The notes beneath the pieces were generated by a model. That model made no database searches. It was not told the origin of the DNA and was given only the letters and a program-made list of their open reading frames with translations. From the NCBI GenBank assembly GCA_945643635.1, contig CALZFC010000006.1:11609001-11673000 (forward strand): a stretch of DNA of 64,000 nt. The letters run 5' to 3'. A program made the position numbers and the translations under genes. The first letter of the stretch is position 1. The number at the start of each line of letters is the position of its first letter. The DNA comes from Allodiplogaster sudhausi. Its lineage: Eukaryota > Nematoda > Chromadorea > Rhabditida > Diplogasteridae. This document shows positions 50,141 to 62,832 of the stretch, piece by piece.

Positions 50141-50821
50141 ATGTCTCAGCAGCTGCAGTCCCTGTTGGCAGTGTCCCTCCTCGTGGTCCCTCTTCTGGTC
50201 CTTGCTGCGCCCCCTCGACCTCCTCTCCCTCCTCCCAACTCTCCGTCTTGTCTCTTCTGCCATCGTTTCGTCCATCAACTCAGTCGTTTCTTTGATGTCA
50301 TCGATGATTCCGTCTCTCTCTCCGACTTCAAGAAGGCCGTTTATGTCAGAATTTCGCTTTAAGCAAATGATATTATTATAACGGATACAGCCATATGATT
50401 TATCATAAATGAATATGTATGTGTTACATAACGGGTATCACGTAATCACGACGAAAACAACTACACATATGCATAGCAATAACTCAATTTGCATGATGTT
50501 ATTAACTCGCCATTTTTTATTAGCGTCCACGTAATAATCGGATTTTTAGTATTGTTTCTACTAAGCCGACTTACGATCTTTCAGATGATTTGCCTGACCG
50601 AACCCAGAAATTCTCCATCTCATTGTCAAAAGGCAGTGGAGGAAGCTGCTGCAGATGACTTCCGTGATATCAAGGTTGTTCTTCTGATACTCAATTTAGC
50701 ACTCGCTTCTTAACTGAATTCAAGAAATTATGAAAGATGTAAAATGAATAATTAGTTGTTGCAGGAAATCGGAGGAGTGCTCGACCCGGCAGTCGTCTGC
50801 GAGCTCAATTGTGAAGTCTAG
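50141..50821 (+). CDS. Small secreted saposin-fold (SapB) protein, 116 aa
   Basis: Exons 50141-50344, 50585-50674 and 50765-50821 join in phase 0. A signal peptide (MSQQLQSLLAVSLLVVPLLV) is followed by a Pro-rich linker (APPRPPLPPPNSP) and one domain with six Cys in the saposin order: CLFC, ICLTEP, SHCQ, VVCELNC. The Cys give a C-x2-C start and a C-x3-C end, matching the three nested disulphides of SapB proteins, which bind or disrupt membranes (amoebapore, caenopore and NK-lysin types). Single-domain secreted members are common in nematodes and often act in gut antimicrobial defence; that role is only inferred here. A 35-bp tandem duplication starts inside the last codons and runs past the stop. 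Confidence 0.82.
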
Positions 50822-50871
50822 GAAGTTCGATCTCCCAGCTCAATTGTGAAGTCTAGGAAGTTCGATCTCCC
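50802..50871 (+). repeat. Exact tandem duplication, two 35-bp copies, over the saposin stop codon
   Basis: 50802-50836 and 50837-50871 are identical, starting AGCTCAATTGTGAAGTCTAG. The first copy encodes the last residues (LNCEV) and the stop; the second lies in the 3' UTR. Confidence 0.95.
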
Positions 50872-53258
50872 AGCACTAAGCAGGAAATCTTCCACATCAA
50901 TTACCTTCACATTACTAGTTAAAGTGTAACATCAATTTCTTTCGATTTGTACATCCTTGACAAAGAACTTTCAGCTGAAACAGAATGGACAGGGAAACGA
51001 TGAACCCATGTGAATGCATTGAATGACTGCTGAAAATTAGAAGTGAAATATGAAACGTTTGTCGACTTATTTCGCCACTAACTATGAGGGAGTAGACTGA
51101 GCGAAAGAAGATGCAAACTGACGTGCTGCAGAAAAAGAGTATTAATATCCAACAGCTCTGACACCGCGAAATGGTCAAATACAACATTCTTGCAGAGCTT
51201 TGATTTAGGTGCAGGCGCAATGTTCGCCGCTTTTCGATGAAGAGTGTTTCTCATGTTTTCTTAAAAGAGGGAAACTCAACCATAATATATTTGAAATTTC
51301 ATAATAATAGCGGTAGCGCCTCTCTAAATCGCATGTTCTTCTGCCCTTGTGTCAGGCAAAAGGACTTGAATTTAAGATTGAGTTATGGATCCAATAAAGT
51401 TTGCATCAGCTTCATTTTATGCATTTAAAAGTGGGCAGTGAAAACCTTGGCAATTATGTATTTGATCGTTGAAATTTATGTTTTCCTTGTCTAATCATCA
51501 TCGCTGAATCTCACGAAGAATATTGGATGAACGGAGTGTCAAATGCGGGACGCCTTCGGAAGCGATGTCAAAGACGAGAAACGGGGTACCTGGGATGAAA
51601 GTCTTTGAATACGATAGGGAAAAGTGCACGGCTCGAGACCTCAATTCCGACTCCTCTTCTACAAATTTTCCCTTTTCTCTAGTTATTTTTATCTCTTCGG
51701 CCCTATAAGTTTACAAGTAATACTCCTGCTTAAAACAAAATGATATGCATAAGGAATCCAAATGAACCAGGAAGGTGGTTGGCAGAAGAGAGAAGACATC
51801 AGTCATAGAGAGCAGCACACAACTTCTACCAACTACACTCGCACGGCTTCTGGCAGCAGCAACACTGAAGTGGCGTGAGTTCAGAGTGCATACCAGGAAT
51901 ATGTACTTATCGTTTTTCATTAGAAATTCAGGAAGTTGAAACTGACCTTTCAATAGCATCAACGCTTTTCCCTGCCAATGATGGTTTCAAAAGTTGCCTT
52001 ATCGATTTTGAAGGATTTTAATGTCGCTCTATAATGGCGATGGAATTGACATTGCTCGTAGACCCTTTTCATACTCCTTCATGTTGAAGAGCAGAACTGG
52101 AAGGCGGATTAGAAGAGAGCAGCGAGAAGTAGACACGCGATAGTCCTCGGGGAGTATGCAAATGTATCCTTCTCTCTTTCTTCTCAGGTCGCGTGTTCGA
52201 CCGTCGAGACCATACATCTTCATTCTCCATTGAACCCCGTGCCTCCAAAAGTATTCTGAGAGTAGTTTAATTTCAAGTACATTCACAGATGTGCACTTAT
52301 ATATAACTCCAATGTATGTAGGTTCTGTGTTCGACCCAATTCAGGTGCCTTTATGTCCTTCTAACAATTCAAAGTTCTTTCATTAAATAAATAAATATAT
52401 ATATATAGATGTGTATGTATGTACGCAAAATTTTTTCTAAAGAAAATGCATAGTGTCTTTGCATGTACTTTGTTGCAGGCGACATTCTCAGTCTGCGCCA
52501 TTGCAATTCAACAAGGAGACGCGTTTATCCTGACTTGTTGAGGGTCTTCAAAGGATTCAGGGAAGGAAAGAAGCCTATCACTTTCACTGCAGAAAAGAAA
52601 GAAAACTTTAACGACTTGAATTATATTCCCGCTCTCTCCTCTCGCTCTGTTCTCTCGTTTATCTTCTCTCTTTGTCTCTCTCTCTCTTTCGCTCTCTCTT
52701 TCTCACTACGTTCTCTCTCGCTCTCTAATCTCCCATAATGATCGAGCCCGATAATTATTTTTGATGCATTGGAAAGAGTCATTATTACTGCGCTTCGTCA
52801 CGGGAAGTTGAAATAGAAGAAACCGGGACGCTAGACGACGCCAAGGGGTACGGTAGACCAACAGGAAGTACGAGAAGAGTACGAAGCAATCAATAAATAC
52901 ATGATGAAATAGCTAGAAAAGGAAGGACGAGGAGAGCCTATCTGGAGGGAGAGGCCTTCTTGGCGAGAGCGGCTTGTTCTCCATCTCTTTGGAAGAGAAT
53001 GTTCGGCAAGCGGAGACCTTAGAAATATTTATAATAGTAAACGTTGACATTTCTATCTTTTCCTATTTGAAGTTATCGCTTGATTCAACTTACAATAGAA
53101 TATTCTATCTCTGATGTTTTCATCAAAGAATTCAAACGATACCTTCCATTCACTTGAAAAATTTACAAAAAAAAATTATGCTGTAAAAAACAATGAACAT
53201 AATGGATACAAAATACTCCAAATGTTAATATTATGAGATTGGCTGGTAATATTTAATT
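50872..53258. other. Intergenic, no supported gene
   Basis: AT-rich sequence. Frames at 51523-51708 and 52463-52738 are short, with no domain or convincing splice context. The second runs into a CT-rich tract. Confidence 0.45.
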
Positions 53259-53561
53259 TTAACTTCGTAAAGGAAATGAGAAAGACTGCAAACCGATCCG
53301 TCGCTTGCTCATCTCGTGTTCCTCTTGCAGGCGAATCAAATTGGGCAGTCGCAGACCAACTCGTCTCTTTCTCAACTCAAGCAGAAGAGGTCTGCGAGGG
53401 ACCTCTTCTTGAGAGAGCAGCGGCCAGCCAGGGTATCCGAGGGGGCCATCCACCGGGTACCCGAGAGGGCCATACACTGACTCCGCCGAGGCACAGACCA
53501 GCACTGCTGCCAGCACTAGCAGCAGCCATGACAGCATCCCAGTGGAGACTGCGGAACGCAT
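53259..53561 (-). CDS. Secreted 100-aa protein, possible neuropeptide precursor
   Basis: ATG (53559-53561) lies directly after an acceptor (CTCTCTGCAG), so the leader exon is upstream. The product has a signal peptide (MLSWLLLVLAAVLVCASA), a Gly/Pro/Tyr segment with two near-repeats (YGPLGYPVDGPLGYPG), and then two basic cleavage sites, RKRR and SKRR. These would release VGLRLPNLIRLQEEHEM and a C-terminal IGLQSFSFPLRS. This is the layout of a peptide hormone precursor. There is no glycine before the cleavage sites, so amidation is not indicated, and I recognise no peptide family. GA-rich sequence flanks it on the upstream side. Confidence 0.5.
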   Translation of the reverse strand: MRSAVSTGMLSWLLLVLAAVLVCASAESVYGPLGYPVDGPLGYPGWPLLSQEEVPRRPLLLELRKRRVGLRLPNLIRLQEEHEMSKRRIGLQSFSFPLRS

Positions 53562-55098
53562 CTGCAGAGAGGGAGAGAGTGCGAGACAGAATGAGAGAAG
53601 GTGAGAGAGGAAGCGGGAATAGGAGTGTATGAGGAATTGAAGGAAAAGAGAGAGGGAGAGAGAGACGGGAGAGAGAGGAGAGAGAGAAAGAGGAGAGAGA
53701 AAGTGCAGCGCGGTAAGAATCATTGGGCTCATAATCCATAAATGTTTATGATTTGATTCTTACTAGGTTGGAAGAGCAACTAATGCGAGGTCAGTGGATT
53801 AGTAGGGAGAGTGCAGAAGGAAAGTAAACAAGGCAATGAGAGCACCTCTGTCTTCTCAGCTGTTCCCATTGCTTATATTTTTCCACCTAGAGCTACTGTC
53901 AAAAAATAGTTGTGAAGCCAAATTCACGCATTTGTGAATAACGGCTTACTTTTTCAGCCAACTCAAGGGTGCATAATTTTATAAAGAAGACGTTCAAGTA
54001 GCCAAGAAAAGCATCTAATTGCGAATTGGTTAGATTTCACACGAGATATCCATTCAAAGGAATTTGTTAAGCCTTTCAAGTTAAAGTGGTTGTACTTTGT
54101 TTATAAAACTACACTTTTTTCCTTTTATTGTTAACTTTAATGGACTAAGTTTAAAAACAGAAAAGGATTATGGAGGGTTTGCATTATTTTCTCGCTTCCA
54201 TGGCCTGTTATTTTGATAAATAAGTTTTTAATGCAAAATGAAAAGTTTGAGTGCCGAATCATAATTAAATGTTCTCAGGACATGTTAAAGGTAATCTCAG
54301 CTGCAAAATACGTCTAACAGACCGTTTTATTGGAATAAATGAGTTAGGAAAAAGTCTCGGATACTGTGTGTAGTCATGAAAACAGAAAAAGCCGCACCAG
54401 TGACCGACAACACTTATAACAGCAAAAGGGCTAAGCTCGATAACAGATAACAGCACTTCTCGAAAGTGATCCTGCTCTACTTTTGTTCTCTTTTCTATTT
54501 TGCCCAAGATAAAAAAGATTGCCTATTCGGCAATTGAAGGAAGGTCTGAATGGCTCATGTATGTACATATGTATATGCAGTATGTATATCTCTGGAAAAC
54601 AAATTCCATGAAAATTTGATTTCAGTCATATCAGGAAGAAACAAAAACTCTCCGGTTACGTTGACTTGACAAGAGCCAACATTGGAACATAGAGAATGGG
54701 CATATTCGAAGATACAATTGCCTACTCCAGCAATAGGGCTGACGTCCGTAAGCCAAGGTGGGGATTCAGCAAAAGTGGCTGAAAAGCTGAAAAAGAACTA
54801 CAAGTTGAAAGAGGTGATATGTACATACTGATTGAGAAGGGAAAACAGAGCAAGGCACGTGCAGAGTATGAAAGTATGAAAAGTGAGAGTATGAAAAAGT
54901 TGAACTAGAGGAAAAGGTAGGGAGAGAGGGGAAGAAAGGGAGAGAAAGAAAGGAAGAGACATATGAGAGAAAGAGAGATCATGTCGCGGACCCCACGCAA
55001 TACAATTTTTTGTGGAGTTGATCAAGGCAACTCGTTACCTTTCCTAAATTTTTCTTCTCCTTTGCTTGCTGATGGACGATCTTGTTTGAGATAAACAG

Positions 55099-55628
55099 AA
55101 GCCTATTCTGGATGATGAAGCGCTTGATACCTGGCTCATTTTATTACGTATTAATGCGGTTGTAAATTTTAATATAAATTCGGAGATTAGAAGTGTTGAA
55201 AAGGCCATGCAGAAGCAGATGCTTGAAAGGGCAGGAAATGACCAAAAAAAGTGGAAAAATTGACCGAGACAAGGCAAAGTCTGCCGTCTGGCAGCTAAGT
55301 TGTTTGTCGGCCAGTCAGCCTAACGAAATGAAATATCTTCTCGGAATGCCGCGAGTTATGTCGTGTGTTTGGAATGAGATTGTGATACGACAGAAGGGGA
55401 GGTGTCAAATGGAGACTTATTAGAGTGTGGTTGGAGAAGCCCTTGGAGGGGCAGAAGAGGGAGGGGAAAGACCAAGTCATTATGTGGGGCGGCTCGGAAG
55501 TGCCGTTGGGTCAGGCTTCGCACACCCACAATAACCAACTCAACTTCGAAATGCGCAGCACCAAACCCGAGAAGGAGCAAAAGGGGGCGGGGCTTACTGA
55601 TTGCTCTGCAACGTCGAACATTAACTAG
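55099..55628 (+). CDS. Candidate small gene, unrecognised, structure unsettled
   Basis: Two coding-like islands are on the plus strand. After an acceptor-like CAG at 55098, a frame reads KPILDDEALDTWLILLR and EIRSVEKAMQKQMLERAGND. At 55425-55628 another reads WLEKPLEGQKREGKDQVIMW and GQASHTHNNQLNFEMRST, ending ATSNIN at TAG. An acceptor (ACTTATTAG) at 55423 would open the second in phase 2. An intermediate ATG frame (MTKKSGKIDRDKAKSAVW...) overlaps both. The codon choice looks coding but I could not fix one model, and the opposite strand is also open. Confidence 0.3.
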
Positions 55629-56028
55629 GTTGTGCTTACAATTAGAAGGACATGACGAAATGAAGAACACAACCGAAGGCGTCAGGCAGGAGGCGTAGGC
55701 ATGGATATGTACAGCCAAGGCATTTTTAGATCAAGAGAGAACGAGCAAAGAAGGACTCGCCAGAGCAAAAGAATTGTGTACTCCATTATAGAAACATTCT
55801 TATTACTGAAACAATTCTATTCTTAATGATAGAAATATGCATGAATGCATGACGGGAATTAAGTACAATTGACTACTCAGTGCACAAAAGGGGAAAAGAG
55901 GGAAGTGTGGGGGATGGATGATAATGCGGAGAGAATGCTTGGAAAGACATCGAAGTTGAGAGGTGAGCAACGGAGAAGGAAGGAGCAGGCCAGAATGAAG
56001 AGAAGTTGGCATGCTTTCTCTCTCTTGT

Positions 56029-56701
56029 TCACTCTTCTTCGTCCTCATCTTCTTCGGTCGAACTAACTGGACACGGCTTCGGTCGAGTCAGCATGGTCTC
56101 CTGAGGAAACGCTTCTTAGTTCGAGAAGAGAGAGAGAGAGAGAGAGATAAAGAGTGAGTAGAGGGAGTAGAGTCGTGAAGTGAAGGGGCATGGATGTAGA
56201 CAGAGGGCAAAAAAAATTAATCTTGCTGTTTTGCTCGACGTGGGTGTAGTGTACTCTGCTACATGTATGTATGTAGATACATATGTACATATATAATGCA
56301 TTTTAACTTCTTTGCAGAATGGAAAGAAGTTAAACTGTGGTTGTCTGCGCAGATCAGCATAAAATTTTCACTTCGAGTCATATTATAAAGTATTATAAAG
56401 CTCAAACGTAGATGGATATATAAAATGTGAGAATGCATTTCCATGCCTGCGAACCTCTCCGGACGCCTGTTCTCTGATGGTGGAGAGAGTTCGGTGCCTT
56501 TCCGAGTCCTCCGAGTGGATGGACTGCACTCCAAGAGTGCCGAGGGAAGCCAAGACAATACCGTGCGAAGTGCTCTTCTTCGACCGATTCTTACCGAAGA
56601 TTGTCCGCTTTCGGCTACCACTCAATATATTCTCATTATCACTTCAAAGCACAAAAATATTATATATAATATATATGTATATGTATACATATGTATATAT
56701 A

Positions 56702-56737
<36 letters not shown>

Positions 56738-59700
56738 GTATATATTATTTATTTATTTTTAATGTTATCCTCAAAATAGAAATATAGAAAATATAAACCA
56801 TCTTTGCAGGCTCGTTACAAGAATGTGAGATCGTAAAATGTTTACTAGAGTCAGATGGATTAATGTACTTCAGCTCTCACCCATGTACACAACAGCGACT
56901 GAGTGAGTTCTTTCCGAATCCAGGCTTGCTATTTAGGTATCGCTACAGTAGAACAGGGGACTATTCGTTTCCAGTAAGACGTGTAATATTTTAAGAAATG
57001 ATCGAATTTGAATGAGGGCGAGCTCATAAGAATGTGTTTGATTCTCACTTCCTGGTGGTGACCATCTGACTGGCGCGGTCGTGGAGTTCTCTGAGATGAT
57101 CCAGTCGCTCCTTCTGCCTCTCTTGTCTCTCCTCTTTCTCGTCTTCAGCCACCAGATTTCTGTTGTGGTAGAACTGCAAAAAAGAGGAAGTGTCTGCATC
57201 TGCCAGAAGCTAACTTTCAGTGGAATGACATCAGTCACTTCATCCAAAATGTAGCACTCGCTAATGTCAAAAGATAAAAAGAAAGTAATTGCGGTGTCAA
57301 CTGAGTGAAGTTCTTCAACTCTGCCCCAAGCTATTTCAGTCAAAAGAGAATCGAATTAACATCTGCCATGACTGTTATCCGCACTTTTGAGGATATTCGA
57401 TTAGCACTTCTTAATTCTCAGCTTGACATTTTGCAGTTATGCAGATGCTAGACGTTACAAACAAAGAAGCAAAGAGCATCTAACATCATCGAGAGGATTT
57501 CGAATGAGCTGTCGAATGTGTTCGGTGTCTTTGATGAGTTCCTCAGTGGCCTGTTCAACGTCGTGGAAGTTCTCTTCGTTCTCGATCATTTCTCTGCTGA
57601 TTTCGCCTCTTCAGTTCGAAAGGAAACCAGGATTATTATATGCCATGAAATTATATAGCAAAAAAAGCAAAAGAAAACAAACTAAGGAATGGGACTAACT
57701 CTTCCGCCATCCTTTCAATCTCTTGATGCTTGGTGAATGAATTCGCTGACGAAATTTTCCTCATCTCGCTAAAGAAATAACATTTCCAAGTATGTACAAG
57801 GAGACGAAAAAGTAGTTGTCAAACTTCATAGTGACTGCCCGATCCATTTGCAACAGTTTCTCTTCGGGGGCCTTTGAGAGACGCTGATAATTCCTTTCGA
57901 GATACGGCCGGAGACACGCCTTGCTGAACTTGCCAGCTCGGCTCTGAAATTGGTTGCTTCCATTTTGTTATAAAATGATAATGAATAATTGTAAAAAGTA
58001 TCGCGTACCATAAATCGCGTGTCCTTGTACCCGCAGAGATCTTCAATTCCCTGCGAGAGATGCACAATCATGCCTTTGTTGAACTCCATGAACAATCTCA
58101 AGTGGTCGTCCTTCCCAGCCAGACGAATGTTCAGGAATCGAACTAGCGGCTTTATTGTGCAACCCTGTAGAACGTTTGGATAATCTCGCAAAAAAGATAC
58201 ATTAAAAAACAGATAATTTATAAAATAGGGTTGTAATGGATTAATAGACTTTCGTGCCTGGACGAAAACAGTGAAGAGAATGACGATGTAAGTGGCAGCC
58301 AGCAAAGTGCTTCTGGCGGCCACGGACTCGCTGATCATGAAGGCCAGCGAGAAGGAAACCGCGCCGCGGAGGCCTCCGTACGCCTGAGGGGGCAGACACT
58401 CTTCACTTTTAAAGGGAGCACACACGAACCATAATAAACTGTTCTTGGAAGGAGATATATCGAACACCGCCAGTGTATCTGTTGGCCAGGTAAGTCAGAA
58501 AGAAGACAACTGCAAAGGTTCCATCTGGACATGGTTTCCAGGTTGACACAATACCAATAATTCTAGCGAGGATGCAGAGAAGGAGAGAGTAGAGAGCAAA
58601 GAGAGGATGCCAGTCCGACCAGAACCAGCCATTCTCATTCACGAGCATCACTCCAAGGATGATGAAGATCAGCGACTCCGTCACTGAACTGCAAAGGAGA
58701 AAATTATATTTCATCGCTATTCAAATAGCTAAAATACACCGAAGTTTACAAAGAAACCTTGTAACTTTCGCAAAATAAGTGACGCTAATAAATGACTTGG
58801 ACGAGATATTACCACTGGTGTAATGTGCTTGAACTAGTCCGCAGACAAGGATACTGAAAAGAGTTATTAGTAATTCAATTGTTTCATTGCGCCGTACAAG
58901 AGAAGAATAGATAAATGGCTAACCCAATGATTCCGGACCAGTGGAAAAGTTCACTGCAGATGTAAGCAAGGTATGCAGTCCCAAACAGGATCACCGGTTC
59001 AACCACTGAAAAGATTGGATGACAACTCTGAAAAGAATACTATAGAGAGCCGGTGCTTACCGCGAACATGTTGAGTGTACTTTGTGATAAAAGCGGAGAG
59101 AAGGCCGAAGAAAGTGCCGATTATAATACCTCCGAAGCTCACGAAAAGAAAGGCGAGCAGCCCCATTATGCACTGCGATTCATTACAGTTCTTTCTATTG
59201 GTTCTAAGCAATAGCACTTACATCGGAGATCGAAATGTGAGGAAGCGCCTTGAATTCGCCCATCAAAGTGTAGCAGACAACAGTTACAGCGTCTGCATGA
59301 CAAATCGTATTCACGAAATAAACGAAGGAAAATAAGATAGAGAATTGAATGGGGAAAAGACTAACCATTTAGTAGGGATTCACCAAAAACCATAAAATAC
59401 AGCATCTTGTTCACTCCAACTTCTTGGAAGATTGCGAGAACCTGAAAGTTTGTATATTCAGAACGAATATGATACAGCGAAGGTTTTTCTGTTCCAATGG
59501 CCTAATCAGGTTATTCATAGTCTTTTATTTAAAACATTTAAAGAGAGGAAGGGAGATACCGCGACTGGATCCACGGCAGCGATGAGGGAGGCGAAGACCA
59601 AGCAGTCGAGGGGGTCGATGATGAAGCTGCCGAGCCAGCCCGCGTAGGACAGGGAGATCAGGCTTCCGCCGATGATCGTGATGTTCAGCACTGTTCCCTT

Positions 59701-60046
59701 AATCACAATCATACATTTATCTTATTTCTATTTCTGACCATTGAGCATTTGTACCAGCAAGCATAAGTTTGTTTTCATACGTACGTATTTAGAGCAAAGC
59801 TTGCAAATGCTCTTATGCATGCGTTTGCAGTCCTGACCTTTTGGTTGACGAAGCTTCATTTATGACATTCTCTCCAGAACCAAAATGGCTGATCAACATT
59901 AAAAGCCATGAATTCCTTGCAGGTCAGTCTGGGACATTGAGCTGTTCTCTATACTTTTGACGTCATAATAGCGGCATTTTGTTATCAGACAAGCTTTACT
60001 CATTACACTCACAACTCCTGCCAACGAACACCCGTCTCTTTCTTTG

Positions 60047-60090
<44 letters not shown>

Positions 60091-61150
60091 CTACTCTTTC
60101 TTTCTCTATCTTTCTTTGCTACTCTCTCTCTCTCTCTCTCTCTCTCTTCCCTCTCCAGTCTCTCATTGGATAGCATCATTGTATAGTAGAGCAAAAATAG
60201 CTGGCTACTGACTACGACAGCGTAGAGTACAATTGTGCCCAAATTCTCAAGGAAGGCGCGATCTTTCAACGAATACGACGCTTCAAGGATAATTCTGCAA
60301 CAATAAAGAGTTGACTTTTTTCTCTCTCAAAACATAGTTTCCTTATCTGGGAAAAGCAACTGACGGAGGAAGGAGATAGAAGAAGAAAGTTCGCGAGTCG
60401 AACTCGAGGAACTTTACATTTTCCGTGTTTCCTCCCCTGAAGAACAAAAGAGCGAAATGGAAATAAACTCCAAAATTGCCGGGTGGTCGCTGACAAAAAG
60501 CAAAGTCCGAGGGCGACTCCCATGAAAATCAGACAACATGACTCCGGCACCAGCTTCTGGATGTAACGAGTGTGGTGGTACACTGCATAAGGGATTCTCT
60601 TTCTTTATCTCCTTGTTCTCTCTCTCCTACTCTCTCTCTCTCTCTTCACTCTCTCTCTCCTGCTCTCTCTCTCTCTTTCACTCTCTCTCACCTACTCTCT
60701 GTCTCTCACACTCTCTCTCACTCTCCTTGACTACTGACACAGTTTGAAGAGGCCAATGAGTACGATGAATGTGGTGAGAATGAGCGGTTTCTTGACGTAG
60801 TCAAACTTGAAGGAGGCGAGTTGTACTCCATGCGCTTCATGAACTGCTCCCTCTCCGTGTTCTTCATGATCAGAGGAAACCTTCTCGTGCTTGGGCTCCT
60901 GGTGGGATTCTTATTCATCGATGACTCACTGATCTTTGGAGTGGGAAAAATTATTTGGATGACATGGAATGCTTGATGCTGATTATTTCTTCTTTTAGTT
61001 AAAAAAAATAATAAAACAAACATCGCCGCTAAGAAGGAAATCGATGAATCCGCCACCGTCGTCGTAGTAGTCGATGTCAGAGTCGGTGCTGTTAGAAGAA
61101 TTGCAGACAGCGAGGTGGAGAAGGAGAAGACCAAGCAGGCATCTCAGCAT
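56029..61150 (-). CDS. Na+/H+ exchanger (NHE/NHX, CPA1 family), 758 aa
   Basis: Exons 61022-61150, 60739-60898, 60495-60582, 60365-60436, 60213-60294, 59560-59697, 59366-59441, 59222-59292, 59061-59172, 58924-59005, 58758-58853, 58555-58688, 58430-58509, 58258-58383, 58009-58164, 57825-57943, 57700-57768, 57485-57608, 57049-57173, 56455-56620, 56029-56100 total 2,277 bases in phase. A signal peptide ([16 protein letters not shown]) and an acidic lumen segment ([12 protein letters not shown]) precede the transporter. Family motifs: [75 protein letters not shown], and [16 protein letters not shown]. The tail has long helices, a Ser/Thr-rich part ([15 protein letters not shown]) and an acidic end (EEDEDEEE). 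The exchanger swaps Na+ for H+ to set pH; the cleavable signal peptide suggests a plasma-membrane type. Intron 58165-58257 has a GC donor and intron 58510-58554 is only 45 bases and in frame. Confidence 0.93.
56697..56735. repeat. (TA)n microsatellite in exchanger intron
   Basis: Alternating TA of about 35 bases lies inside the intron between the last catalytic-tail exon and the Ser-rich exon, next to further ATATGTAT repeats. Confidence 0.85.
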
Positions 61151-61896
61151 CTAAATTGGGAGGACAATCTTGAAAAGGTGACAGATGTGGAGTTGGCGTG
61201 AAAAGTGGGGAAGTTCTCGGTAGATAAGGAAGGGCGGGGGTGGCGGGGAGCGAACTGCTCAGCACTTCATTATCACCTCACCATCAGCATGGTATCTGGC
61301 ATCAGAGGGTTTTTCAGGAGATGAAGCTCAGACGAACAGAACTGATTCTGATGTTATCAATGGATCTCACCTACAGGGCTCTTAGAATTTCCCTTTCTCT
61401 CTCCTCGTCTGCTCTCTCTCGCTCATCCTCTCTATTTCTCTCTCTCTTTCTCTCTTTCTCCCTTGGTCTCTCCATGCTTATGACGACTCCCAAATTGGCG
61501 CAATAAAAATCTGACGAAGCGTGGAAAAAGGACATTAACACATTTGGGAATGTAGATAAAAGCGCCGCTTTAACAACAAGAAATTCCTTTTTCTGTGTCT
61601 GTTGCACACTTCCACTTCCTTTCTCTTCTTTATTCTCTTTTCTTCCAATTTTATTTTCTTCCTTTTTACGTTGTCATATAAATGTGTGCACATAACATAT
61701 GTAAAGCATTTATTCTTGCATTGATTAACATGTTAGGCAGCCCTCCCAGAATGAATTTCTAATCCCTCATTTCTCACACAAGTTATCATATTTATCTTAA
61801 CAGTCATAATCAAGCGTGCAGTCTCTAAATTTTAATTCAAGAATAAAGTTTAAGGTTTTTAAGGCAAAGTTTAGGATCTAAATTTATATATCTATC

Positions 61897-61933
<37 letters not shown>

Positions 61934-62800
61934 TTATACATGTACTACATATGAACCTGTGAACATTTACCGATGTACATTTGTTTCCCCAAGCGCAATG
62001 GTGAATCAACAACTCAACATGTTGACTTGAATCAGCAAAGTACTCTTGATGATCTACAGGAACAAAGGAATTCTCGGATTTGAATGGTCTCGGAAGGAAA
62101 GTCGGAAGTTGACAGAGATGGATTACAAGAGCAGCAGGAAGTGGTTAGCAGCTCAATTTCTGAGACTCCATTTTGTATGAGGAAGAGAGGAAATTGGAAA
62201 TAAACTCGCAGGTCAAGGCTGCTCTGTGCAGGCCTTCTCTTCTTCTCTTCCGATCTTCTCAACCGTTTTGATCAAGACTTTTCTTCAGTTGCTCTTTTTC
62301 CTCGTTCCCAGAGGGCAAGTTTCACCCAGAAATGGACAAGAATATGTATGTAGGTCCTTTTCCTTCCGCCCGAGTGTGGATGCAAGAGGAAGGAATTGCT
62401 TTTAATGTTGTGGAAAAGCAAATGTCTAGTTTTGTCTCTTTGTAAGCTATCTGTATTGTATAAACTAAATAAAGCACCTATTGTTAGATCAATATGGCAA
62501 TAATTAAAACTAAGAAAGCTAACAACATAAAAATTGCTTGTTCAAGTAATATTTTTGCATTATCATTCGAAAAAATGACCAACTCTAAGCGCTCAATCGG
62601 TCGTTGTTTTTTTTTTAGTTTGTCTAACTTTTGGAAAAGTTCTACGCATTCAATGATTAATGCTTATTTTTGAGTGATCTTTGATGTCTCCGTCTGTGAA
62701 TTGACGAAATACTAAACTGAAAGAGTTTGTGAGTAGAAGAAGGTACATGGACGTATTGAAGTGGGGATAAAGAATGCAGACAGAGTAATGAGAGGGTGCT

Positions 62801-62832
<32 letters not shown>

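Noticed and set aside
57045..57173. Exchanger ending at TGA 57045-57047 (MVTTRK)
   Set aside because: A strong GTGAGA donor one codon earlier and two downstream exons in perfect phase give a longer tail ending in an acidic run.
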